NCBI GenBank assembly: GCA_947176385.1
Contig: CAMWQN010000006.1
Span: 1-42,952 of the forward strand
Direction: 5' to 3'
DNA from: an uncultured Rickettsiales bacterium
Lineage (GTDB): Bacteria; Pseudomonadota; Alphaproteobacteria; Rs-D84
Length of the DNA stretch: 42,952 bases
In this document: positions 10,624 through 17,008 of the stretch, one piece after another
Numbering within the stretch: the stretch's first letter is position 1
Layout of the letters: every line of letters starts with the position of its first letter
Made by a program: the position numbers and the translations under genes
Notes under the pieces: generated by a model
Seen by the model: only the letters and a program-made list of their open reading frames with translations
Databases searched by the model: none
Told to the model about the DNA's origin: nothing

Positions 10624-11181
10624 TCAAAAACTATAATTTATTCCCAAACCAACGTAATTGAAACCGCGATTAACCTCGGTAAAATCGCCGTTGGAAAAGT
10701 GCAGGGTAAATATTTCCCCGCGCCAGTTGTTGGTTATGTTTTTTCCGATAAAAACTTTTTCCCCGAATACCAGACGGCTGGAAACATAGCGGTCACGTGA
10801 ATCCCGCATGTATGGACCAATCCCACCGCCCAGATACCATCCGTACCATTGTAACAGCGCGACGTCCCAAGACACACCCGCCGCAAAAAATGATAGCCCG
10901 CGTGAACCATGATAGCCGAAGTTCTGAACAAAATTGACATTCATACGTGCGGGCAATCGCATTATTTCCATCGGCTGACTGTACTGTGCCATCAGCAGCG
11001 TCATTGGACGAATATCCCACAGTCCCGGTTGTACCAGTTTAAACAATGTTCCCGGTCCCGTCCCCTGGGCAACATGTAATTCAATTGAATTGCGTGTGGT
11101 GTCCCCAAACATAACATTTGCATGTGATGCATATGGTGCACCAATGGACATCAAACAAGATAGTAATACAAATTTTTTCAT
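10624..11181 (-). CDS. pagL: PagL-like lipid A 3-O-deacylase (outer membrane)
   Basis: This outer-membrane beta-barrel removes the 3-O acyl chain of lipid A. The 185-residue product has a signal peptide (cleavage near ASHA-N, residues 18-22) and alternating beta strands ending in an aromatic residue (INYSF). The family's H-x-S dyad is in FTLHFSNGDF (H161, S163), followed by NRGFNYVGLGINY. In Pseudomonas PagL the third catalytic residue is Glu in the matching N-x-G-x-E position; here it reads Asn175, as in some alphaproteobacterial homologues. It has its own promoter: TTGAAT (11211-11216), a 16-nt spacer and TATAAT (11189-11194), 7 nt before the ATG. It is cotranscribed with tsaC. Confidence 0.8.
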   Translation of the reverse strand: MKKFVLLSCLMSIGAPYASHANVMFGDTTRNSIELHVAQGTGPGTLFKLVQPGLWDIRPMTLLMAQYSQPMEIMRLPARMNVNFVQNFGYHGSRGLSFFAAGVSWDVALLQWYGWYLGGGIGPYMRDSRDRYVSSRLVFGEKVFIGKNITNNWRGEIFTLHFSNGDFTEVNRGFNYVGLGINYSF

Positions 11182-11188
11182 GGCAGAA

Positions 11189-11216
11189 ATTATATCAAAA
11201 AATACTGTGTATTCAA
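11189..11216 (-). promoter_or_regulatory. promoter of pagL-tsaC, leaderless
   Basis: Minus strand: TTGAAT, 16 nt, then TGA-TATAAT with an extended -10. The hexamer ends 7 nt before the ATG. Confidence 0.65.
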
Positions 11217-11227
11217 AATAAAAACAG

Positions 11228-11256
11228 TTGACGGTGTGGGATACAATTCTTAATAT
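11228..11256 (+). promoter_or_regulatory. sigma70-type promoter
   Basis: TTGACG at 11228-11233, a 17-nt spacer and TAATAT at 11251-11256, 36 nt upstream of the coiled-coil protein gene. Confidence 0.7.
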
Positions 11257-11292
11257 TATCCACGTAAAACTACGAAAGCAAAGGATATAAAA

Positions 11293-11772
11293 ATGACCAA
11301 GACAGTTTTATTTAGTGTGCTGGCAATTATGACAGCACTGCCGGCAAATGCGGGATTGTTGGATGGCTTGTTCGGTAAAAAGGATGCCGAACCAAAAACA
11401 CTGGAAGAAGCATGCAACAAAGATGAAATCACCGCCCTGTGTCCAGAGGTTATTTTGGGAACCAAAACAATCCAAGAATGCTTGATTGAAAATGTATCAG
11501 GTGTATCTAAAAAATGCGCTAACTATGTTAAAAAGTCCGTTGCAGACCAGGCTGATAACGTAAAGCAGAAAATTGCAGGCGCCAAAGAAGGTGCGGAATC
11601 CATGACAGCGGAACAGAAGCAGGAAATTGCTGCGAAAAAAGCAGCCGCCAAAACAGCGAAAGCTGACTTGAAAAAGTCCCTGAAGGAAACAAAAGAAGCA
11701 GCACGTGCAGTGTTTGATGCGGAACGTGAACAGATTAAAGCTGCCGCTGTCCAAACCCAGGACGCAAAATAA
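11293..11772 (+). CDS. exported coiled-coil protein
   Basis: This 159-residue product begins with a signal peptide (ALPANA-G, cleavage near residue 20). A short GLLDGLFGKK segment follows, then a domain with four Cys (residues about 39-75: EEACNKDEITALCPE, ECLIEN, KKCANYV). The last 85 residues are a continuous Lys/Ala/Glu-rich helix, very likely coiled coil. AAAGGA lies 7 nt before the ATG. It is likely periplasmic or envelope-linked. No family is recognised. It has its own promoter and is closed by a terminator, so it is monocistronic. Confidence 0.8.
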   Translation: MTKTVLFSVLAIMTALPANAGLLDGLFGKKDAEPKTLEEACNKDEITALCPEVILGTKTIQECLIENVSGVSKKCANYVKKSVADQADNVKQKIAGAKEGAESMTAEQKQEIAAKKAAAKTAKADLKKSLKETKEAARAVFDAEREQIKAAAVQTQDAK

Positions 11773-11792
11773 TAAAAATACCAGATTATTTT

Positions 11793-11817
11793 ACCCGCCT
11801 TGTGCGGGTTTTCTTGT
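11793..11817 (+). terminator. intrinsic terminator
   Basis: ACCCGC-CTTGT-GCGGGT followed by TTTCTTGTTT. The T tract is interrupted. Confidence 0.75.
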
Positions 11818-11836
11818 TTACAGGACCTGCACAAAA

Positions 11837-11845
11837 TGTTATAAT
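11837..11845 (+). promoter_or_regulatory. extended -10 promoter
   Basis: TGTTATAAT. It predicts a leader of about 80 nt before the start at 11935. Confidence 0.55.
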
Positions 11846-11934
11846 TAGAACAAGTCTATGTGCAAAGCGCATGTGCGCGATGCCAAAAAATGTTGGGTTT
11901 CTGGGCATTTGCCCCGGAATACAGGGAGAGTTTT

Positions 11935-14010
11935 ATGAAACGCCAAAATGTCGCAGATTGTTGTAAAAATGCTGTTGGTACGGTATTTTTGCTGGCAGGT
12001 GCGTTCTTTGTTTGTTCAACATTCTTGTCGATGCGTGCTGTTTTTGCAGACCCAATTGCACCGGTCGATGTGAATAATTCCGCCGCAGCGCCCCAGGCGG
12101 TGCGTGCCGGCACATCACGCAGTGCGCGTACCAGTCCGCGTCAAACACAAACAAATTCAACCAATGTCGCGCGTACTGCAACCGCGTCACGCAATGTTGT
12201 GTCTCGTGCCGGGATAAATATTCCAACTGCGTCACGTGCAACCACGTCACGCAATGTTGTATCACGCACAGGCACAAATTCAAATCGTGTTGTGCGCAGT
12301 CGCACTGCGGTTGCACCCGCAAATTCAAATGCCCGTGTTTCATTGGGGGGTGCCGCAATCCGTGGCAGCAAGGCAACGACCAATACCACCAGCCCATACA
12401 CATATATGTCCAGTAAATTGTACACTGGCAACTATTCAAACATTATCGATTCTACAACTGGTTTGATTTCTGCTGATGCGTATCAGAACTGTATGGAATC
12501 ATATTATACATGTATGGATGAAATTTGTACCGCCCGTAACAGTGCACAGCGTCGTTGTGCATGCGCCGGTCGTGTAAGAGCATTTGCAGAGGCTGAAACC
12601 GCCCTGGAATCCGCAAACGAAGAATTGATTAAGGTTTCTGGTGAATTGGCATTGTTAATCGCCAACAAGGGCAAGGATGTAAGTACCGCTTTCCAATTGA
12701 CAGATGCTGAAAAGGTTATGAACTGCGTATCTTGGCAGGATATGAAAAATCAATATGGCACAACATCGGAAAAAGCTGTCGCTTGGTGCAATAATCATGG
12801 TATTTATGAAACAACCGGTGGTTGTAATATGCCGTCGTATTGCAAATCCAGTGGTAACAACTTTGGATTTGATGTAACGAATATTGATGGTTCATCCAGT
12901 GATATCTTGGCTTCCCTGCAATCATGGGCAAATGCCAAAGAACAAACATTGACAATCTTTAAACAGGATGACGATAACCTGTTGAATGCGTTTACCAACC
13001 TGTCAAATACAGTATCACAAATGGCTGGTATTGGTGGCGCAATGGCAAATGCCGATGAATTAAAGGATTCTTTGGCTGAAACATGGGGGTATGAACTGTT
13101 TGAATATGCACATAATAACGTTTGTAACCGTGTGTTGGACTCTTGCTTTAACGGTATTTACGAAGCATGTGGTACACCACCGTCAAATGGTCGTAAATGT
13201 TCAAATGGTGGAACCCAGTGTCCATATAATTATAACAGTATGATTTCTGTTACAAATACAGGTACATATGAATTGAACTTTGTAACCAGCAGCAACGGAT
13301 ATTCTACATCGAATTCTGCAACATGCTTTGGATATACATCAACATCTGGTGACCCATATTCATCACTGCGTGGACCGGTTGCCGATGCCCGTCGCAGTAT
13401 TTTGCAGAAATATGCACTGGATGCGAACGCCGATTGCGATGCATATGGTGAACAACTGCGTGCAACTGCACAAAACATTGGTTATCAAAAGGTTGCAGCA
13501 CAACAGGCGTTGCAGCAGAAGCGTCTGCAATTTGCCCAGGACGAAGCAACAGCCTTGGCAAGTGCATATCGTACCGCGATGAGCAATTTCAACGAATGTT
13601 TGTCCGAATTGTATGACTGCTATACCACACAGGAACAGTCAAACAAATCGTGGTCAACATCACGTATCAAGACATATTGCGCCCAGGTTGCGAACGTTCC
13701 GCATTGCTATGAAGAAATGATATGCGGTGCGCCAAACAATCGTCTGGAAGCAGTCATCACACGTGATGCGACAGATTCAACTGGCAAGCCTGCGGTATGT
13801 AAAAATACCGAAGAATATGAAACAAATACTTGCCGCAATACACTAACACTCAGTGAAATATTAAGTGGCACATATGCCCAGGATGCGGTCGAAGGCAGCA
13901 GTGCACAAATGCGTGAAAACTGCCTGAAGAGTATCGATATCGAAGGTGTACGTACATGGAAAGCCGAAACATCCGAAGATCGTACAAATTGGTCCGGTAC
14001 AGCAAACTAA
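11935..14010 (+). CDS. large exported Cys-rich protein (paralogue of 26645-28915)
   Basis: I choose ATG 11935, preceded by AGGGAGAG and followed by a signal peptide ending in RAVFA-D, over the listed GTG 11860. The 691-residue product has a Ser/Thr/Arg/Ala-rich low-complexity region (about 40-150) in which SRNVVSR occurs twice. A Cys cluster follows with spacing C-x6-C-x4-C-x9-C-x-C (C186 to C210). A long helical and Cys-containing body carries CNRVLDSC and, near 550, a CYTTQ...CY..MIC pattern. The minus-strand gene at 26645 has the same Cys spacing and the same domain order. It is probably an envelope or surface structural protein; its function is unknown. A strong terminator follows. Confidence 0.85.
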   Translation: MKRQNVADCCKNAVGTVFLLAGAFFVCSTFLSMRAVFADPIAPVDVNNSAAAPQAVRAGTSRSARTSPRQTQTNSTNVARTATASRNVVSRAGINIPTASRATTSRNVVSRTGTNSNRVVRSRTAVAPANSNARVSLGGAAIRGSKATTNTTSPYTYMSSKLYTGNYSNIIDSTTGLISADAYQNCMESYYTCMDEICTARNSAQRRCACAGRVRAFAEAETALESANEELIKVSGELALLIANKGKDVSTAFQLTDAEKVMNCVSWQDMKNQYGTTSEKAVAWCNNHGIYETTGGCNMPSYCKSSGNNFGFDVTNIDGSSSDILASLQSWANAKEQTLTIFKQDDDNLLNAFTNLSNTVSQMAGIGGAMANADELKDSLAETWGYELFEYAHNNVCNRVLDSCFNGIYEACGTPPSNGRKCSNGGTQCPYNYNSMISVTNTGTYELNFVTSSNGYSTSNSATCFGYTSTSGDPYSSLRGPVADARRSILQKYALDANADCDAYGEQLRATAQNIGYQKVAAQQALQQKRLQFAQDEATALASAYRTAMSNFNECLSELYDCYTTQEQSNKSWSTSRIKTYCAQVANVPHCYEEMICGAPNNRLEAVITRDATDSTGKPAVCKNTEEYETNTCRNTLTLSEILSGTYAQDAVEGSSAQMRENCLKSIDIEGVRTWKAETSEDRTNWSGTAN

Positions 14011-14032
14011 GGCTTAATATAAATATATGTTT

Positions 14033-14068
14033 CATGGCATCACGATTGTGATGCCATGTTTTTTTTTG
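14033..14068 (+). terminator. strong intrinsic terminator
   Basis: CATGGCATCAC-GATT-GTGATGCCATG, a perfect 11-bp stem followed by ten T. Confidence 0.93.
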
Positions 14069-14134
14069 TGTTTGTGGAATGTTTTCTACAAAATGCTTGA
14101 CTTTTTAAATAAAAATGTCATTATTTGCATAAAC

Positions 14135-14156
14135 TTTTCGACAAAACGGTCGAAAA
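14135..14156 (+). promoter_or_regulatory. inverted repeat / promoter region upstream of rplU
   Basis: TTTTCGAC-aaaacg-GTCGAAAA, an 8-bp perfect inverted repeat 32 nt before rplU. It overlaps a possible promoter (TCGACA, 17 nt, TAATTA), and a second candidate -35 TTGACT lies upstream near 14098. It may be an operator or an RNA hairpin for autoregulation. Confidence 0.5.
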
Positions 14157-14187
14157 TATATAATTAACAACAGAAAAGAGAAAGAAT

Positions 14188-14487
14188 ATGAGCAATTTTG
14201 CAATCTTTCAAACCGGTGGAAAACAGTACCGTGTACAAAGCGGCGATATTATCAAAGTTGAAAAAATCAACGCAGAAGGCACTGTTGAATTCGACCAGGT
14301 TTTAATGGTTGGTGACAAGGTTGGCGCACCTTTTGTTAGCGGTGCCAAGGTTGTTGCTGAAATCGTAGAACAGAAACGTGCAGATAAAATTTTGGTGTTC
14401 AAGAAAAAACGTCGTCAGAATTATCGCCGTACCAAGGGTCATCGTCAGTACATCACTGTTCTGAAAATTACGGATATCAAGGGTTAA
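14188..14487 (+). CDS. rplU: 50S ribosomal protein bL21
   Basis: This protein binds 23S rRNA in the large subunit. The 99-residue product has the family start [18 protein letters not shown], the VEKINAEG and FDQVLMVGD segments, and the basic end [26 protein letters not shown]. Length is typical (about 100). It is followed 37 nt later by rpmA, the normal bL21-bL27 pair. AAAGAGAAAG lies before the ATG. Confidence 0.97.
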   Translation: MSNFAIFQTGGKQYRVQSGDIIKVEKINAEGTVEFDQVLMVGDKVGAPFVSGAKVVAEIVEQKRADKILVFKKKRRQNYRRTKGHRQYITVLKITDIKG

Positions 14488-14524
14488 TTTGCGTAATCGC
14501 AGATTCCACAAAAGGAGTTAAATT

Positions 14525-14785
14525 ATGGCACATAAGAAAGCTGGTTCCGCATCATCAAATGGACGCGATTCCGCGGGACGTCGCTTGGGTGTTAAAAAAT
14601 CCGGCGGCAGCCGTGTTATCCCAGGTAACATCATCATTCGCCAACGTGGTACATCTGTACATCCAGGCTTGAATGTTGGTATGGGCAAAGACCACACAAT
14701 CTTTGCAAAAATCGCAGGTATTGTGAAGTTCAAGAAAGGCTTGGGCGACAGAAAGACTGTTTCTGTTGTACCAGATGCTGAATAA
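14525..14785 (+). CDS. rpmA: 50S ribosomal protein bL27
   Basis: This protein sits near the peptidyl transferase centre. The 86-residue product begins [22 protein letters not shown], the universal bL27 N-terminus, without the cleavable extension seen in Firmicutes. It continues with [15 protein letters not shown] and [17 protein letters not shown] lies 8 nt before ATG. It is cotranscribed with rplU. The usual neighbour obgE does not follow; a terminator does. Confidence 0.97.
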   Translation: MAHKKAGSASSNGRDSAGRRLGVKKSGGSRVIPGNIIIRQRGTSVHPGLNVGMGKDHTIFAKIAGIVKFKKGLGDRKTVSVVPDAE

Positions 14786-14814
14786 TGACAATAGTATAAG
14801 TGGTTTTTATACAC

Positions 14815-14842
14815 AAAATCCCACCGTTTGGTGGGATTTTTT
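14815..14842 (+). terminator. intrinsic terminator after rpmA
   Basis: AAAATCCCACC-GTTT-GGTGGGATTTT followed by further T. It separates rplU-rpmA from the structured RNA. Confidence 0.92.
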
Positions 14843-14866
14843 ACGCCGTGGCAATCCAGTAAATAT

Positions 14867-14895
14867 TTGCAAACGGGGATTTAATCCGATATAAT
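14867..14895 (+). promoter_or_regulatory. promoter of structured RNA copy 1
   Basis: TTGCAA at 14867-14872, a 17-nt spacer and a perfect TATAAT at 14890-14895. Predicted start near 14902. Confidence 0.8.
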
Positions 14896-14901
14896 AACTG
14901 T

Positions 14902-15052
14902 GCATCGGGTGATGTCCGATGTGGGGTGTAGTAACCTCTAAGAGAAAAAATCTCCAACCTGGTTGGAGGGCTGTGATATATTTGAATAAACAGCACTATA
15001 CTCTTATAGTTACTAACCTCCAACCGTCTTTCATCAGGACGGTGTTTTTTTT
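14902..15052 (+). ncRNA. novel structured RNA, copy 1 (candidate riboswitch/attenuator)
   Basis: Helices in order: hairpin CATCGG/CCGATG (14903-14921); 7-nt linker; outer closing stem TAGTAAC (14929-14935) with GTTACTA (15009-15015); inner closing stem TAAGAG (14939-14944) with CTCTTA (15001-15006). Inside lie hairpin CTCCAA/TTGGAG (14952-14968) and, 1 nt later, hairpin GCTGT/ACAGC (14970-14994) with a 15-nt loop. A second CTCCAACC (15018-15025) follows and overlaps the 5' side of the terminator ACCGTC/GACGGT plus eight T. All linkers match copy 2 at 41408. The XRE gene starts 23 nt after the terminator. A cis-regulatory leader is inferred; a trans-acting sRNA is the alternative. It matches no RNA family I can name. 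Confidence 0.8.
15023..15052 (+). terminator. terminator of structured RNA copy 1
   Basis: ACCGTC, loop, GACGGT, then G and eight T. The first three stem bases are shared with the second CTCCAACC element, so pairing of that element with GGTTGGAG (14961-14968) would break the terminator. Confidence 0.85.
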
Positions 15053-15074
15053 ATAAAAAACAATGGAGTGAAAA

Positions 15075-15359
15075 ATGGCAAAAACAAAACAAATTGACGC
15101 AACTGCGCGTCGTATGGGGGCTATGTTACGTCGTGCGCGCCATATGTGCCAAATGTCGATGGATGAAACCGCACTGATGCTGCGCATAATGCCGGATGAA
15201 CTGGTTGCATATGAACGTGGCGTGCGTGAAATACCACTGCATATAATGGAACACATATTTATCATGGGATACAAAATGATGCAGGTACGTATAATAGAAG
15301 GCAAATATCGCCAGCAACGCAAGTTTTGCCAGGTACTAAAAGATACATGTGCGCAATAA
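15075..15359 (+). CDS. XRE-family helix-turn-helix regulator
   Basis: This 94-residue product has a helix-turn-helix of the XRE/Cro type at about residues 14-58. ARRMGAMLRRARHMCQMSMDETALMLRIMPDELVAYERGVREIP fits the LR-x-R-x-x-x-x-S-x-x-x-x-A-x-x-L-x-x-x-x-x-x-x-x-YE-x-G pattern. The C-terminus is basic and Met-rich, perhaps for dimerisation. GGAGTG lies before the ATG. It directly follows the structured RNA and its terminator, so its expression may depend on read-through. Whether it is an antitoxin or a global regulator cannot be told; no toxin-like partner is adjacent. Confidence 0.8.
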   Translation: MAKTKQIDATARRMGAMLRRARHMCQMSMDETALMLRIMPDELVAYERGVREIPLHIMEHIFIMGYKMMQVRIIEGKYRQQRKFCQVLKDTCAQ

Positions 15360-15363
15360 AAAA

Positions 15364-15388
15364 AACGCCCATACAGGGCGTTTTTTTA
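15364..15388. terminator. bidirectional terminator
   Basis: ACGCCC-ATACA-GGGCGT with A-run before and T-run after. It serves the XRE gene and the convergent IMPase-like gene. Confidence 0.88.
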
Positions 15389-15403
15389 TTATTTGTAACT
15401 GCA

Positions 15404-16111
15404 TTACAATTCAATCTTGCCATTTGTCGCAATCAGGTCGGCACCCATTTCAATTTTACCACCTGCTTCGCGTACTAATAAATCACCAGCTGCGATTTCA
15501 GCATAATCCAATGCGTCGGATACAAAACCATCAAACTTGCCGGCTGCAACCCAAGCCAAATCCAATGCTGGGCAACCTGTGCGGCGTGCGTCGCCGATTG
15601 TTTTACGGTTGTCAGATGTATTATAACCAATTGTTAAATCGGATTCTTCTGCCAGATTTGAAACACGCAATTTCGCCGAATGATATGCAGAAAATGCGTA
15701 TGCGCCTGAATCCGCTTCGGCATAGTATAATCTTTCGTCGATTGGGGAATAAACCAATGCAATTTGTGTTTTGTCCAGATGACGCAGTGCCAATGAAATT
15801 GCAAAGTGTGGATTTGCCCGCACAAAATTCGCAGCACCCGATATTGCCAACACAAATTCGTCACGACCGTCGCCATCACGTGTCATGTTTGGTGTCAAAA
15901 GACCCGCATTTGGACGAACCAGTAACAGGTCTGTCAAAATGCTTTCTTCGATACGTTGCGATGCCTTTTGCACAAAGTCGCGTGCACCACGCAGGGATTG
16001 TTGCAGGTTTTCAACCTCGCCAAAATCGCGGCGCAGACCGGATGCAGTACGTTGCAATGCTGCAAACATTTTGTTTAATTCGGTTGAACCTTTTATCAGC
16101 ATTTCGACCAT
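15404..16111 (-). CDS. inositol monophosphatase-family protein, apparently catalytically dead
   Basis: The 235-residue product keeps the IMPase/SuhB fold signatures: GEVENL, GARDFV, NFVRANPHFAISLAL, CPALDLAWVAAGKFDGF and AAGDLLVREAGG. The metal and catalytic residues are missing. The GEE motif reads GLLTPN, the DPxDGTxNF motif reads AISGAANF (89-96), WDxAAG reads AEIAAG, and the Asp of the DFVxxaD segment is also lost. The reading frame is intact, so it is probably a selected pseudoenzyme. E. coli SuhB acts in rRNA antitermination independently of phosphatase activity, so a similar non-catalytic role is possible. It lies 30 nt downstream of rpmE on the same strand, probably cotranscribed. Confidence 0.8.
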   Translation of the reverse strand: MVEMLIKGSTELNKMFAALQRTASGLRRDFGEVENLQQSLRGARDFVQKASQRIEESILTDLLLVRPNAGLLTPNMTRDGDGRDEFVLAISGAANFVRANPHFAISLALRHLDKTQIALVYSPIDERLYYAEADSGAYAFSAYHSAKLRVSNLAEESDLTIGYNTSDNRKTIGDARRTGCPALDLAWVAAGKFDGFVSDALDYAEIAAGDLLVREAGGKIEMGADLIATNGKIEL

Positions 16112-16141
16112 TGTGTGCGCCCCCGTCCCGACAATACAGAC

Positions 16142-16354
16142 TTAGAAATTAAATCCAGCAAATTTAGATTTGAATTCTGCTGCACGTTGACCTTTGTCAC
16201 CAGTGTTTGTACGTTGACCTGTCCATGCAGAATGATTCAAGTTGTCTGTGGACAAAACCAAATCTTTCTTTACAGAAGAGTACATTTTTACAGTTTTACC
16301 ATCTGTCATTGTGACGTTAATTTCATGGTATTCTGGATGAATTCCTTGTTTCAT
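16142..16354 (-). CDS. rpmE: 50S ribosomal protein bL31
   Basis: This 70-residue large-subunit protein begins MKQGIHPEYHEINVTMTDG and ends in the GDKGQRAAEFKSKFAGF segment typical of bL31. The sequence NHSAWTGQ replaces the usual HPFYTG. It has no Cys, so it is the zinc-independent (C-minus) form common in alphaproteobacteria. AAAGGG precedes the ATG. The gene has its own promoter (16386-16413) and is followed by the IMPase-like gene. Confidence 0.95.
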   Translation of the reverse strand: MKQGIHPEYHEINVTMTDGKTVKMYSSVKKDLVLSTDNLNHSAWTGQRTNTGDKGQRAAEFKSKFAGFNF

Positions 16355-16385
16355 AGTATAACCCTTTTATTATTTCAGCCCCGCA

Positions 16386-16413
16386 ATTATACAAGGTATT
16401 TTGCATTTTGCAA
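16386..16413 (-). promoter_or_regulatory. rpmE promoter
   Basis: Minus strand: TTGCAA (16408-16413), a 16-nt spacer and TATAAT (16386-16391). Confidence 0.75.
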
Positions 16414-16427
16414 GTAATAATACATCT

Positions 16428-16940
16428 TTAATACCGACCGATACATCCCAAATAAGAATTTCCGGTCGATTCGAGTATATTTATAAACTGGGATTGATTT
16501 TTTCCTGAAAACAGTGCCAATATTGTTCCCGCATCTGTTGCCAGCATGTCGGCGACGGTTGCGATGTTGGAATTCATTTTCTTAAAGAATCCGCTGGTTG
16601 GATAAATTTCCGCTGCCAATAATTGATGCGACCCACCGCGGTGTGATGCATGCGTGTCCGATTTTATAACCATTAACTGGCATTCTGGGGAAATAATCAT
16701 TTTATCGGTAACAACGGCGCTGCCACCCAATAATTCGCCCCACCAGCCGGTCGATTCGCAAAATACAGGATAATACACAACGGCGTCTGGATTTTGTGCC
16801 AATATAGCAGCCAGGTCAAAGTCATCGGTTATAACGTCCGGCATTACACCCGTGGCATTATTTATGACTTTGCGTGCCATTTGATAGTCGGCATCGCCCG
16901 TTGTTCTGCGTGACCAGTAAAGAATCGGAAACTGTTTCAT
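16428..16940 (-). CDS. hypothetical protein, 170 aa
   Basis: I do not recognise this protein. It looks soluble and alpha/beta, without a signal peptide. The N-terminus FPILYWSRRTTGDADYQMARKVINNATG and a later strand PDAVVYYPVF resemble a nucleotide- or sugar-binding-like fold, but no catalytic motif stands out. Residues 100-120 (HASHRGGSHQLLAAEIYP) are notably His-rich. There is no Shine-Dalgarno; TGATATAAT ends 8 nt upstream of the ATG, suggesting a leaderless message. It lies between rpmE and the VirB6-like gene, on their strand. Confidence 0.75.
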   Translation of the reverse strand: MKQFPILYWSRRTTGDADYQMARKVINNATGVMPDVITDDFDLAAILAQNPDAVVYYPVFCESTGWWGELLGGSAVVTDKMIISPECQLMVIKSDTHASHRGGSHQLLAAEIYPTSGFFKKMNSNIATVADMLATDAGTILALFSGKNQSQFINILESTGNSYLGCIGRY

Positions 16941-16948
16941 TGATATGA

Positions 16949-16957
16949 ATTATATCA
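16949..16957 (-). promoter_or_regulatory. extended -10, leaderless gene
   Basis: TGATATAAT on the minus strand; the hexamer ends 8 nt before the ATG at 16940. Confidence 0.6.
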
Positions 16958-17008
16958 GATTCGGAATGTATAAAAAAGGTGCCCCTGTTAAATAAAATGC
17001 TTGATTTT

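Noticed and set aside
11860-11934. GTG start at 11860 for the Cys-rich protein
   Set aside because: A clear RBS and signal peptide start at ATG 11935; upstream residues look like translated leader.
12141-12431. Repeated SRNVVSR segments as a DNA tandem repeat or CRISPR-like array
   Set aside because: Only two copies, in frame within a low-complexity coding region, without regular spacers.
14902-15052. 6S RNA or SRP RNA identity for the structured RNA
   Set aside because: It is not one long hairpin with a central bubble as in 6S, and the SRP GGAA tetraloop and its asymmetric loop are absent; two diverged copies also argue against both.
15349-16152. 267-aa plus-strand ORF opposite the IMPase-like gene
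   Set aside because: His/Gln/Arg-rich shadow sequence; the minus-strand frame has recognisable family motifs.
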